This document shows positions 27,186 to 40,277 of a DNA stretch of 64,000 nucleotides, piece by piece. A program made the position numbers and the translations under genes. A model generated the notes under the pieces. That model had not been told where the DNA came from. It was given only the letters and a program-made list of their open reading frames with translations, and did not search any database. This stretch comes from Bifidobacterium bifidum ATCC 29521 = JCM 1255 = DSM 20456 (GTDB lineage Bacteria; Actinomycetota; Actinomycetes; Actinomycetales; Bifidobacteriaceae), in assembly GCF_001025135.1 (NCBI RefSeq), contig NZ_AP012323.1:1922001-1986000 (forward strand), written 5' to 3'. Every line of letters begins with the position of its first letter. The first letter of the stretch is position 1.

Positions 27186-29306
27186 ATGACCACAGCTCAC
27201 ATCACGGATCACTCCAGCGCCACCCCGGCCCGCGGCGGGCGCGGAGGCAGCGGCGGCAGGTCACGACGCGCCACCGGCATCGCCCTCGCGCGTCTCGCGG
27301 CCGTGGCGCGATGGACGCTGGCCGTCGCGGCCTGCCTGTGGATCGCCTTGTGCGTGGCGGTGGGGCCGCTCTACTGGGCAGACTCCTCGATCGCGGATTT
27401 CGGCGCGGTGAACTGGTTGTTTGCCGTTGTCGGATTCCTTGTACCATTCGCCGCCGTGGTCGCAATGACTCGCTGGGCGAACGGCATACCGGTGTTCGGC
27501 TGGTCCAGCGGCAAGAACGGCCTGCATCCACGGCGCCTGATTCCGGCGGGCGCACGTCGCGCGGCCGCGCGGCTCCTGGCATCCGCTCCCGGCTCGTGGG
27601 TCAGCCGGACCGGACGGTTCCTCGCCCGGGTATGCGTACGTGCCACCGACCGGTGGTGGAAAATCGCACTGATCCTGTTCATCGGCTGGCTTTGGGTGCC
27701 GACGACGCTGCTGTCCGCGTTCGGCGCCGACATCCGCTCTCAGGCTCGCGAGTTCAGCTGGGCCTGGAACCAATGGACCGGCCTGGATCAGCCGTATATC
27801 GGATTCTTCTCATTCGTGCCGATGGACATCTATCCGACCGCGCACTACATATGGCCGTCGAATCCGACGTACCTGACCGATCAGCACAACATCGTGCTGA
27901 CGGTACTGTATGGTGCCGTGCTGTCGGTCTCCCGGTATTTCACCGATTCCAACGATGTCGGATTCGTGGTGCTGTCATCCGCGCAGTTCCTGTTCGCCGC
28001 GTTCTGCTGCGCCGCCACCGCCAACCGGTTCTTCAACTTGCCGTGGCTGCCGCGCCGCGCCGGCATTGACTTCACGCATCCCGAACGCGGGCTGATGGCA
28101 CTGGTCATGCTTGATTTCACGCATCCGGAGCGCGGGTACGCCTCCCCCGGCTTCGCGGCGCGGGCATGTGCCGGGAACGGACGCCTGCCCGAAGGCGCCT
28201 CGGGATGGTTCTCGCGTCTGGTGATTATCCTGTTCTTCCTATGCTGTCCGCTCGCGGTGTTCTCGACGATCTCGCTGACGAAATCGCCTCTGTTCGCGTT
28301 CTCGTTCGTGTGGGCGTTCGGCGTGTGGTACGAGCTGTTCCGTACGTGGCGAGGCAAGGGCGACAAGGTGGTCAGGCTGCGCCGCCGCAGCCTTATCGCA
28401 TTGATCCTGGCCTGCGTGGTGATGCTGGCGAGCGCGAAGTACGCTTGGTACATCATCGTGCTGCAGCTGATTCTTGCGCTGCTTTCCGACCATCGCCGCT
28501 GGAAGGCGTACGTCGTCGCGTTGCTGCTGCCGGTCATCGTGCTGCATGGCGGCGTCGTGATGCTGACCCGCACCGGTGCGATCATCAGCGGCGATCCGAT
28601 CGAAAGCCACGGCGTCCAGCTGCAGCAGATCGCCCGCATCGCCAAGCGCAATCCGGGCAGCATACCGCAGTCCGCCAGGGAGGAGATCGCGCCGATCTTC
28701 AATCTCGATCAGATGGCCGACGCCTACCAGCCGCAGGATGCCGACCCGGTGAAGTCGTCCGGCATCCAGTCGAAGAAGGTAAGCTACCGCTGGCGGTCGG
28801 TCACACAGGAGGACATGGCCCGGTTCAATAGCGCCTGGTGGCAGATCGTCAAGGCCGATCCCGTCACCGCCATCGACGCGCTGCTGGCGAAGTGCTTCGG
28901 CTATTTCAACCCGATGGATCAGCCGTACGTGTCGATGGATTACTACGTGAACAGCGATTATGTGACAGACCAGACCACGTGGATCAAATACTGGTGCAGC
29001 GAGTGGCGGCAGTCCATCGCCGAGGGCGCAAAGCAGTTCGGTGAGATTCCGGTGCTGGGATGGGTGGCTCACGGCAACCTGTATGTGATGATGACGCTGC
29101 TGATCGGCGCGGCCGAAGTGGTGCTTCGCCGGTGGCGCACACTGGTCATGCATCTGCCGCTGCTGCTGCTCATGGGCGTGATGATCACCGCGCCCGCGAA
29201 CAATTTCGAGCGACATATGCTGCCGGTGGCGTTCGTGTTCGGATTCGTGGTGCTCACGTTCTGGCGGGAGTCGCAGCGGGCGCGGCGCAACGCGGACATC
29301 CGGTGA
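27186..29306 (+). CDS. Polytopic membrane protein (possibly DUF6020 type)
   Basis: 706 residues. An Arg/Gly-rich N-terminus is followed by many hydrophobic helices, with a large extracytoplasmic-looking stretch near the C-terminus (MADAYQPQDADPVKSSG, FNPMDQPYVSMDYYVNSD). The architecture resembles actinobacterial multi-helix surface-polymer proteins annotated as DUF6020; I assign that only tentatively. A short internal direct repeat, DFTHPERG, occurs twice about 18 residues apart (about 28068-28135). ATG at 27186 has no ribosome site, and TAGAAT lies 8 nt upstream. The larger upstream open frame crosses birA and is not coding. Confidence 0.8.
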   Translation: MTTAHITDHSSATPARGGRGGSGGRSRRATGIALARLAAVARWTLAVAACLWIALCVAVGPLYWADSSIADFGAVNWLFAVVGFLVPFAAVVAMTRWANGIPVFGWSSGKNGLHPRRLIPAGARRAAARLLASAPGSWVSRTGRFLARVCVRATDRWWKIALILFIGWLWVPTTLLSAFGADIRSQAREFSWAWNQWTGLDQPYIGFFSFVPMDIYPTAHYIWPSNPTYLTDQHNIVLTVLYGAVLSVSRYFTDSNDVGFVVLSSAQFLFAAFCCAATANRFFNLPWLPRRAGIDFTHPERGLMALVMLDFTHPERGYASPGFAARACAGNGRLPEGASGWFSRLVIILFFLCCPLAVFSTISLTKSPLFAFSFVWAFGVWYELFRTWRGKGDKVVRLRRRSLIALILACVVMLASAKYAWYIIVLQLILALLSDHRRWKAYVVALLLPVIVLHGGVVMLTRTGAIISGDPIESHGVQLQQIARIAKRNPGSIPQSAREEIAPIFNLDQMADAYQPQDADPVKSSGIQSKKVSYRWRSVTQEDMARFNSAWWQIVKADPVTAIDALLAKCFGYFNPMDQPYVSMDYYVNSDYVTDQTTWIKYWCSEWRQSIAEGAKQFGEIPVLGWVAHGNLYVMMTLLIGAAEVVLRRWRTLVMHLPLLLLMGVMITAPANNFERHMLPVAFVFGFVVLTFWRESQRARRNADIR

Positions 29307-29348
29307 CGACTGGTGACGCTTGCAGACGGTTCGGCTATGCTGGACGGT

Positions 29349-30155
29349 ATGACCGATTTCGACACGGAGCATGGTTCCGTTGACTTCCTTGACCTGCTGA
29401 GCAGTGGTTCCGCTCAGGATGACGCCGATTCCCGACTGGAATCGGTGGCGTTCGCGTGTCTGGTCAATGGGTTGGCGGATGAGCGTGCCGCGGCGATTCT
29501 GGGGATTCTTGATTTTTCGGATGATTTTCTGTGCTTTGCCATCGGTGGCAAGCCGTTGCACACGATGGCGGGCACAAGGGCCGCGATCCGCAGGACCGTG
29601 CATGATCTGGGCGGCGGGCCGTGCGTGACGGGGACGACGAACGGTCTGTGCGTGGCGCTGATCATGCCGCGTGCGGCGGCGACGCCCGATGTAACGTGTA
29701 CCAATACGCTGTCGGCGTTCTCGACGAAGGCGCCGGTGTGCCTGGGACCTTTGCGCCGCGGTGTCGAGGGTGCCTGCCGCACGGTGCAGGCGGTCCGTTC
29801 GGCGATTGCGGCGGCTCCCGCATTGCCGCAGGTTCCGCGCCCGATGCGTGCCGATGACGTGCTGCCTGAGCGGGCGCTGCTGGGGGATCAGGATGCCGTG
29901 GACGAGCTGGTGAATACGGTATATGCCAGTCTGCAGACGGCGGGGCCGGACGATCCTACTTTGGAGACCGTGTCCACGTTCCTGCGCAACGGCGGCTCGT
30001 TGGAGACCACGGCCAAGGAATTGAGCGTACACCCGAACACGGTGCGGTACCGTTTGAAGCGGGCCGCCGAAACCACCGGCTGGGACGCCGCCGACGCGCG
30101 CGAGGCCTACGTGTTACGCACCGCCATCGCCCTGGGCCGCATGCATACCGCCTGA
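29349..30155 (+). CDS. PucR/FasR-like helix-turn-helix transcriptional regulator
   Basis: 268 residues. The C-terminus is a PucR-type HTH: LETVSTFLRNGGSLETTAKE followed by LSVHPNTVRYRLKRAAETTG and REAYVLRTAIALGR. This closely resembles the C-terminal region of Streptomyces FasR, an activator of fatty-acid synthase genes (established family knowledge). The N-terminal GGDEF-like or sensor region is not recognised. ATG at 29349 is supported by TATGCT exactly 7 nt upstream and GTGACG 17 nt before that, so it is probably leaderless. The link to FAS control is inferred from family and proximity. Confidence 0.85.
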   Translation: MTDFDTEHGSVDFLDLLSSGSAQDDADSRLESVAFACLVNGLADERAAAILGILDFSDDFLCFAIGGKPLHTMAGTRAAIRRTVHDLGGGPCVTGTTNGLCVALIMPRAAATPDVTCTNTLSAFSTKAPVCLGPLRRGVEGACRTVQAVRSAIAAAPALPQVPRPMRADDVLPERALLGDQDAVDELVNTVYASLQTAGPDDPTLETVSTFLRNGGSLETTAKELSVHPNTVRYRLKRAAETTGWDAADAREAYVLRTAIALGRMHTA

Positions 30156-30159
30156 GCGC

Positions 30160-30301
30160 ACCGCGACTGAGGAGCGATGCAGGTAACGCGCCACCACACA
30201 ACACACCCCTGAACACGCCGCGATGCGCGCGGTGCCAAGACGCACCGAAGGAAGCGGTAATAAAGGTACCGCGACTGAGGAGCAACGCAGGTAACGCGCC
30301 A
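30160..30301. repeat. Direct repeat pair in the intergenic region
   Basis: A 34-bp unit beginning ACCGCGACTGAGGAGC and ending GGTAACGCGCCA occurs at 30160-30193 and 30268-30301 with two mismatches. A TGAACACGCCGCGATG segment inside is answered by an inverted CATCGCGGTGTGTTCA at 30300-30315. No gene is seen in this 167-bp gap. Confidence 0.7.
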
Positions 30302-30322
30302 TCGCGGTGTGTTCAGGCGTGT

Positions 30323-31024
30323 TCAGAAGAGGCGAAGGGAATCATCTTCCCTACCCTTCATCTCGTCATAATCGAGGATGAGGCATTCGAAACCGCGGTC
30401 CTGGGCGAGGACGCGGGCCTGAGGGGTGATGGTCTGGGCGGCGAAGATGCCGTGGACGGGGGCGAGGAGGGGGTCGCGGTTGAGGAGCTCGCAGTAGCGG
30501 GTGAGCTGCTCGACGCCGTCGATGCCGCCGTGGCGTTTGATCTCGATGGCGACGTGCTCGCCGTCGGCGTTGAGGGCCATGATGTCGACGGGGCCGATTG
30601 CGGTGGGGTATTCGCGGCGGATGAGCTTGGAACCGGGGCCGATGCGGTCGATCTGTTCGGAGAGATAACGCTGGAGGTGGTCTTCGACGCCGTCCTTGAT
30701 GAGGCCGGGATCGATGCCGAGGTCATAGGTGGTGTCGGAGTAGACGTGGTACAGGGAGACTTCCAAGACGTCGCTGGTCTTGTCGGCGCAGACGCGAAGG
30801 ATATGCTCGGGGGCAGGCCCGTCCGCGTCCTCAACAGAGTCCGGGGTGACGTCCTTCAAAGTGCAGGGCGCAGCCATCCAGTTGAGCGGCTTGTATGAGC
30901 CGAGTTCGGAGAAGATCAGCAGACTGTTGTCGGCCTTTATGAGCAGAACGCGCTTCGCGGGAGGAAGCGACGCACTGAGGCGACCGGAATATTCAGCAGA
31001 GCAATCAGCAACAATAACGCGCAC
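30323..31024 (-). CDS. nucS: Endonuclease NucS (EndoMS, mismatch-specific)
   Basis: 233 residues. NucS cuts both strands at mismatches and provides mismatch repair in actinobacteria that lack MutS/MutL. The N-terminal domain (RVIVADCSAEYSGRLSASLP) is followed by a PD-(D/E)XK-type nuclease domain with GPVDIMALNADGEHVAIEIK, which holds the Asp and the Glu-x-Lys catalytic residues, and a C-terminal DDSLRLF that could contact the sliding clamp. GTG at 31024 starts the frame; TACACT lies 8 nt upstream with no Shine-Dalgarno. Confidence 0.93.
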   Translation of the reverse strand: MRVIVADCSAEYSGRLSASLPPAKRVLLIKADNSLLIFSELGSYKPLNWMAAPCTLKDVTPDSVEDADGPAPEHILRVCADKTSDVLEVSLYHVYSDTTYDLGIDPGLIKDGVEDHLQRYLSEQIDRIGPGSKLIRREYPTAIGPVDIMALNADGEHVAIEIKRHGGIDGVEQLTRYCELLNRDPLLAPVHGIFAAQTITPQARVLAQDRGFECLILDYDEMKGREDDSLRLF

Positions 31025-31124
31025 GTCACACCAGTGTACAGTACGCGCGGAGGGGAGGGAGCGCCTCTCGGACCAGTAACAGGCATGAAACGTACGGCCG
31101 CGCCGACAGCGCGAGCGTATCGAA

Positions 31125-31252
31125 CGCCAAAATACGGGTTGAAATCGCCGCTTTGAGCAATTCCCCGTGTGAAATCGCCGTTTCAGGATCCAAAAACGGC
31201 GATTTCACACGGGGAATTGCGGATTTCGGCTATTTCAACCCGTATTTTGGCG
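31125..31252. repeat. About 120-bp palindromic intergenic element, copy C (best preserved)
   Basis: Outer arms starting CGCCAAAATACGGGTTGAAA and ending with the exact complement pair over 21 bp. Inner arms, 27 bp containing CAATTCCCCGTGTGAAATCG, are also perfectly complementary. The centre is GGATCC. The conserved core 31129-31248 is exactly 120 bp, as in copies A and B. It lies between nucS and the atp operon terminator. Confidence 0.88.
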
Positions 31253-31300
31253 GGAGTGGTGGAGTGCGCCGGGCATTGACGGGGGATAACACCGAGTAGA

Positions 31301-31342
31301 TAACACAAAAAGGGCGCCGCCTGCGGGATGCAGACGACGCCC
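31301..31342 (-). terminator. Terminator of the atp operon
   Basis: Minus strand GGGCGTCGTCTGC-ATCCC-GCAGGCGGCGCCC followed by TTTTTGTGTTAT, 45 bp past the atpC stop. Confidence 0.85.
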
Positions 31343-31386
31343 AGTGCGAGCGCAACGGCACAGCCGCTGCCGTGCCGAAGAGCTCG

Positions 31387-31688
31387 CTATTCGATACCGG
31401 GTCCTTCAGTGCGGACCACGTCACGGCCGCGTTCGACGGCAACCGTGAGCTTGTTGAAATCGAAGGAGATGAATCCGTCACTGACCTCGAACGCATGGCG
31501 CTCGCCTGCGGGATCCACGACCGAAACCGTGCCTCCCTTGATCACCGTGAGCACCGGCTCGTGGTCGGCCAGAATACCCATCTCGCCTTCGGAGGCGGGG
31601 ATGGTGACGGACTTCGCCGTGCCGTGCCACACCGGGTGATCGGCGGCGACGATGTTGACCTGCATCAGGGCCTTTGACGATTCAGCCA

Positions 31689-31689
<1 letters not shown>
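31387..31689 (-). CDS. atpC: ATP synthase epsilon subunit
   Basis: 100 residues, last gene of the F1Fo operon. Only the beta-sandwich domain is present (QVNIVAADHPVWHGTAKSVT, EGEMGILADHEPVLTVIKGG); the usual C-terminal two-helix inhibitory domain (about 35 residues) is missing, so the subunit should couple the rotor but not brake it through that hairpin. The ATG overlaps the atpD stop (TGATG). Confidence 0.93.
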
Positions 31690-34120
<2,431 letters not shown>

Positions 34121-34123
34121 GGG

Positions 34124-35803
<1,680 letters not shown>

Positions 35804-35876
35804 GATCACTCCTTATTGTTGGAAAATTTCATGTCGGGCTCCGTCGCCGCGTGTGGCGCGGCCCGGAACCGTATCG

Positions 35877-36704
35877 TCAGGCTTTCGCCTTTACCGTGCG
35901 GTGCAGCTGCTGGAGCTGGGCGACCACGGTGTTGTCCGTGACCTCGTCGCCGACCTGGATGCGCATGCCGCCGAGGACCGTGGGGTCGACGACCGAGTTG
36001 ATGTGCACCGGATGGTCGAGCTTCGCGGAATATACGTCGGTCAGTCGCTTGATCTGGTCGATGTTCAGCGGCGACGCGGTGGTCACGGTAATCATCGACT
36101 CGCCCATGTGGCGCGAGAACTTGTTGATCAGCCACTGGATGGTCTCCAGATAGCGCCGGTTGCGCGGGTTGCACACGGCGTGTTCCGCCAGCCGGAGCGT
36201 GACCTCGTTGAACTCGGTCTTGCCCAGCACGGCGTTCAGCAGATCGATGCGCGCCTTGGCGGGTACGCTGTCGTCATTGAGCTTCGAACGCAGAACCGGC
36301 AGGTTGAGCAGCGCGGAATGCAGCTCGGCCAGTTCCACGGACACGCGCAGGGTGACGCCCGCGGCATCCGCGTAGTACATCATGGCGTCAACGCCGAAGT
36401 CTTCGACGGCGTTGGCGATGTGCGCGGCACGGCTCCATTTGCGACCGACCAGATCGCTCATGATCTCCAGGGTCATGGGATGGGCCTGGGCACCGATGAG
36501 CTCCTTGAGCACGCCGATCTTGTCGTCGACCGGACGTGACGGATCGGTGAGAGCGCGTTCGAGCTGCACGGTGTGGTCAAGCACGTTGGTGATCGTGAAC
36601 AGTTCGTTGCCGATACGCCATGCGTCCTTGCCGGTCGAGCGCAGCTTGGGCGCCAACTCGTCACGCGAAACGCGATCCGAGATGCGGGATGCCTCTCCTC
36701 GCAT
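35877..36704 (-). CDS. atpH: ATP synthase delta subunit
   Basis: 275 residues, the peripheral-stalk cap joining alpha subunits to subunit b. The C-terminal signature LGGMRIQVGDEVTDNTVVAQL is intact. It is about 100 residues longer than the E. coli delta, which is usual for actinobacteria with an extended N-terminal part. The ATG at 36704 has AGGGAGG upstream. Confidence 0.95.
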   Translation of the reverse strand: MRGEASRISDRVSRDELAPKLRSTGKDAWRIGNELFTITNVLDHTVQLERALTDPSRPVDDKIGVLKELIGAQAHPMTLEIMSDLVGRKWSRAAHIANAVEDFGVDAMMYYADAAGVTLRVSVELAELHSALLNLPVLRSKLNDDSVPAKARIDLLNAVLGKTEFNEVTLRLAEHAVCNPRNRRYLETIQWLINKFSRHMGESMITVTTASPLNIDQIKRLTDVYSAKLDHPVHINSVVDPTVLGGMRIQVGDEVTDNTVVAQLQQLHRTVKAKA

Positions 36705-36733
36705 TGGTCACCTCCCTTTCCGGAACGCCGGAA

Positions 36734-37264
36734 TCACTTCTTGTCGTTCGTGTCCAGGTCGTCGATCATCTTGTCGATCATCGAGGACTGCACGTCGTCG
36801 CTTTCAAGCTTGGCACCGAGAATCTTGCCGGCCAGGGCCGTGGCAAGAGTACCGACTTCGCCCTTGAGGGAGACCAGCGCCTGCTGCTGCTGCGACTCGA
36901 TAGAGCGCTGCGCGTTGGCGGTGATCTGGGCGGCGTCGGACTCCGCGCGGGAGCGTGCGTCGGCGATGATGTGGGAAGCTTCGGCACGGGCGTCGTCACG
37001 AATCTTGGAGGCTTCGACGCGAGCGGTGCTCAGCTGGGCCTCGTACTTGCTCTTGGCGGCGTCGGCATCCTTCTTGGACTGCTCTGCCTTGGCGATGTTG
37101 CCTTCGATCTTCGCCGCACGCTCATCGAAGATGGCGTTGAATTTCGGCATGAAGAACTTGTGGAAGAACAGCGCGACGATGACAAGGATGATCAGGGACC
37201 ACACGATGTCGTAGACCTGCGGAATGAACAGCTTGAGGCCGTCACTTGCGGCTATTGTCATCAT
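36734..37264 (-). CDS. atpF: ATP synthase b subunit
   Basis: 176 residues. One N-terminal membrane helix (YDIVWSLIILVIVALFFHKF) is followed by a long coiled coil rich in Ala, Lys, Glu and Gln that forms the stator stalk. The start at 37264 is chosen because GGAGGG lies five bases before the first of two adjacent ATG codons. Confidence 0.96.
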   Translation of the reverse strand: MMTIAASDGLKLFIPQVYDIVWSLIILVIVALFFHKFFMPKFNAIFDERAAKIEGNIAKAEQSKKDADAAKSKYEAQLSTARVEASKIRDDARAEASHIIADARSRAESDAAQITANAQRSIESQQQQALVSLKGEVGTLATALAGKILGAKLESDDVQSSMIDKMIDDLDTNDKK

Positions 37265-37314
37265 GAAGCCCTCCTTTCAATGTCGAATAAACGTGTGAAT
37301 CGTCGCCTGTCGTC

Positions 37315-37584
<270 letters not shown>

Positions 37585-37656
37585 TTAATTTCTTCAGTTG
37601 TCTCGGGAATTGCAAAGTATTCGTATTGTCCGTGGTGAGTCTCACGCGGGTGCGGC

Positions 37657-38469
37657 TCATTCCTCCGGGTAGCTCATGCTGATGTACACCGTCGAGAGGA
37701 TGGCGAACACGTAGGCCTGCAGGAAGGCGACGAACGCCTCGAACAGGGTGAGCACCAAACCGAAGACGAACCACAGCGCGCCGACGGGGATGCCGGCAAG
37801 CTTATTGGTCGCGTCGATGACCCAGTACTGTGCAAACGCCAGGCAGGATGCCACGAGCAAGTGCCCGGAGATCATGTTGGCGAACAGACGGATGGTCAGC
37901 GATGCGGGGCGGATCAGCACCAGCTCGCACAGCTGGATCGGCGCCAGCAGGATGTACACCGGCCACGGCACCCCCTTGGGGAAGCACTCGTCGCGGATGT
38001 AGCCCCACAGGCCCTTCTCGCGTGCTGCGGTGATCCAGTACTGGATGAGCACCCAGACCGCGAACACCAGCGGCATGACCACTGTGGCGGTGGCCGCCAT
38101 GTTCATGCCGGGGATGATGCCGCACAGGTTGAACACGAAGATCGTGAAGAACAACGTCGAAATCATCGGCACGTAACGCTTGCCGCGCAGCTCGCCCATG
38201 ACCTGATATACGACGCTGTCGCGCACGAAGTCGATGCCCATCTCGACCACGCCTTGCCAGCGGCCGGGGATGAGCTTGGCGCGCTTCGCCGTGATACCGA
38301 GCACCACGAGAAGCACCACGGTCGCCACGATGCGGATCAATATGATGCGATTGATCGCGAAGGGGGTCCCCTGGAACAGGATCTCGGGAGGAAGAAAATC
38401 ATTGACCGTTGGCAGTTCGGGACCGCTGTCGGCCGCCAATAGTGCGCCCGTACCGACCGCATCTACCAT
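37657..38469 (-). CDS. atpB: ATP synthase a subunit
   Basis: 270 residues, first gene of the operon. A polytopic membrane protein that forms the proton half-channels against the c ring. The essential Arg lies in PASLTIRLFANMISGHLLVA; the C-terminal helix has LFEAFVAFLQAYVFAILSTVYI. No atpI gene is seen upstream, so the operon order is atpB-E-F-H-A-G-D-C. Confidence 0.97.
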   Translation of the reverse strand: MVDAVGTGALLAADSGPELPTVNDFLPPEILFQGTPFAINRIILIRIVATVVLLVVLGITAKRAKLIPGRWQGVVEMGIDFVRDSVVYQVMGELRGKRYVPMISTLFFTIFVFNLCGIIPGMNMAATATVVMPLVFAVWVLIQYWITAAREKGLWGYIRDECFPKGVPWPVYILLAPIQLCELVLIRPASLTIRLFANMISGHLLVASCLAFAQYWVIDATNKLAGIPVGALWFVFGLVLTLFEAFVAFLQAYVFAILSTVYISMSYPEE

Positions 38470-38998
38470 ATCGCGCCTCCTGCTCTCATTATCAGCTGTC
38501 AGTTTAGCCCAACGGTTGAGGCGAATGTGACGTTTGGATATCGTCCGTCCAGCCGTTATCGAAGCTGCCCGGGCATAAGACCGACCAACCGGAGCTCCTG
38601 CCCAGACATTCCGCTCCGAATGACTAAGTGATTATCCTATGACCACCTTGGACAACACGCAACACGCCTTACTTTTCAAGGGCTGTACGGCGTTTCTTCG
38701 CCAAATTCGTGAGCGTTAACATATTGGTCATTGTCTCATTATTTGGACTGTTTTTTAAACACCGCTCATAAGGCATGGACAAAAGAGGCGGTATTCCACC
38801 TATTGAGCACGGCGATGGCCCTCTTTTGTACGCTATGTGGACACCAAACCGTGCTAATGCAACAAATCTCGAATCTCCGCCCAATTACAGCGGGATTCCG
38901 AGGTCATCTGCACCCTCCAGATCCGAAAGACCATCAACGGGAGCCGACCGGGATGGTCCCAGACCCCCGTCAAACGACCGCAGCGCAGGCGAGAACCA
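38470..38998. other. Gene-free region between metA and the atp operon
   Basis: 529 bp. It should contain the metA 3' end and the atp promoter (minus strand). It is AT-richer than its neighbours around 38690-38765, with a run of T near 38750. One 71-codon open frame (38669-38884, minus) matches no known family and has no ribosome site. I see no confident gene or RNA. Confidence 0.4.
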
Positions 38999-40033
38999 TC
39001 ATTCGCCACGTATCACGCCGTAGTCGTCATGGACGAACGGTGAGAAATCGTCCTTGCGCGGGCCGGCGGGCGCGTGGCGGAAACGATCGATGCCAAGCCG
39101 GCGCTCCGCCCGCAATCCGGGCACTTCGGTGAGATCGTACGGCGTGGTCTGATACACCCAGTTCAGCCAATTGCGCCACAGCAGATTCGCGTGCGATCGC
39201 CATGCGAACAACGGCTCAAGGTGCGGATCGTCATGCGGGAAGTAGTTGTGCGGGAACGGGACGTTGCTCATCCCCTTCGCCATGTCGCGCTCGTACTCCT
39301 CCTGGAGCGTCGTCTTGCCGTACTCCCAATGGCCGAGAGCGAACACTTCGGAGAAATCGCGAGTGGCGATCAGGCCAGGCCCGGACTGCGGACCCCAAGT
39401 GAGCACTTGCAAGTCGGGATTCGCCGCCACGTCGGCCTCGTTCACACCCGCCAGACGGGAGTGCGGCTGCAGTGCAATCTCGTCGAAACCATTGGTCAGG
39501 AAGCAGTACTCGTCCTGCAGGTACTGCGGGAACACCCCGAATATCTTCTCCGGCAGGTCAACCTTGCGCACGCCATACCGGTAGTTGAGCGCCCCCATCG
39601 CGCCCCAGCACAGGTACATGGTGGAGAACACATGGGTGCTCGCCCAGTCGAGAATCGACTTGAACTCGTCCCAGTAATCGACCTGGTCGAACGGCAGGTG
39701 CTCGACCGGGGCTCCGGTGACGACGAAACCGTCATAGTAGTTGTCGCGGAAGGCATCCAGCGTCTCATAGAACTTGACCAGATGATCGTGACTGACATGG
39801 GTCGGTTCATGGGTGGATGTCTTCATGAAGTCGATTTCGACCTGCAGCGGCGATTTGGAGATCAGGCGCAGCAGCTGCGTCTCGGTTTCGACCTTCTTGG
39901 GCATCAGATTCAGGATCACCAATTTGAGCGGTCGCACACGCTGGCGCTCCACCTCGGGCTTCTCCAGGGCGAAGATGCGTTCCGAGTCGAGGATGGCACG
40001 CGCGGGCAGGCCGCTTGGGATCTTGATAGGCAT
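38999..40033 (-). CDS. metA: Homoserine O-acyltransferase, MetA family (predicted acetyl-CoA user)
   Basis: 344 residues. It activates homoserine for methionine synthesis. The catalytic Cys142 lies in MYLCWGAMGAL, and the conserved HPEY-like segment is GHWEYGKTTL. Residue 111 is Glu (GAPVEHLPFDQVDYW), where E. coli MetA has Gly. In this family Glu at 111 is associated with acetyl-CoA rather than succinyl-CoA specificity, so the product is probably O-acetylhomoserine. It is transcribed alone, with a hairpin-rich leader. Confidence 0.95.
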   Translation of the reverse strand: MPIKIPSGLPARAILDSERIFALEKPEVERQRVRPLKLVILNLMPKKVETETQLLRLISKSPLQVEIDFMKTSTHEPTHVSHDHLVKFYETLDAFRDNYYDGFVVTGAPVEHLPFDQVDYWDEFKSILDWASTHVFSTMYLCWGAMGALNYRYGVRKVDLPEKIFGVFPQYLQDEYCFLTNGFDEIALQPHSRLAGVNEADVAANPDLQVLTWGPQSGPGLIATRDFSEVFALGHWEYGKTTLQEEYERDMAKGMSNVPFPHNYFPHDDPHLEPLFAWRSHANLLWRNWLNWVYQTTPYDLTEVPGLRAERRLGIDRFRHAPAGPRKDDFSPFVHDDYGVIRGE

Positions 40034-40051
40034 GTTCTTATTATGGCAATG

Positions 40052-40113
40052 GCCGGGATATTGATACGCCGTCAGGTTATCGCCATGAGTTATGACCGGT
40101 TATCAATCCCGGC
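40052..40113 (-). promoter_or_regulatory. Dyad in the metA leader
   Basis: GCCGGGATATTGATA pairs with TATCAATCCCGGC (one bulge) across a 34-nt loop that contains two GGTTATC copies in total with the arm. The position, 20-80 nt before the metA start, suits an operator or RNA switch. I do not recognise a SAM riboswitch. Confidence 0.4.
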
Positions 40114-40146
40114 ATTTCACTCAGCGCAAAAATCCGACACGCCGAT

Positions 40147-40174
40147 TTGACAATCTCGCATTCTCCCCTATCTT
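40147..40174 (+). promoter_or_regulatory. Promoter of tRNA-fMet
   Basis: TTGACA (40147-40152), a 16-bp spacer, then TATCTT (40169-40174). The tRNA begins 26 bp downstream. Confidence 0.7.
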
Positions 40175-40200
40175 AGATAGAGCTGTTTGAAAACAGCCGG

Positions 40201-40277
40201 CGCGGGGTGGAGCAGCTCGGTAGCTCGCTGGGCTCATAACCCAGAGGTCCATGGTTCAAATCCATGCCCCGCTACCA
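40201..40277 (+). tRNA. Initiator tRNA-fMet (anticodon CAT)
   Basis: 77 nt. The anticodon stem-loop is CTGGG-CTCATAA-CCCAG with the three G:C pairs typical of initiators. The first base C1 does not pair with T72, another initiator mark. The CCA end is encoded. Its 3' part is the target of the small island that follows. Confidence 0.97.

Noticed and set aside
38669..38884. 71-codon gene upstream of the atp operon
   Set aside because: No family, no ribosome site, and it overlaps the AT-rich likely promoter region.
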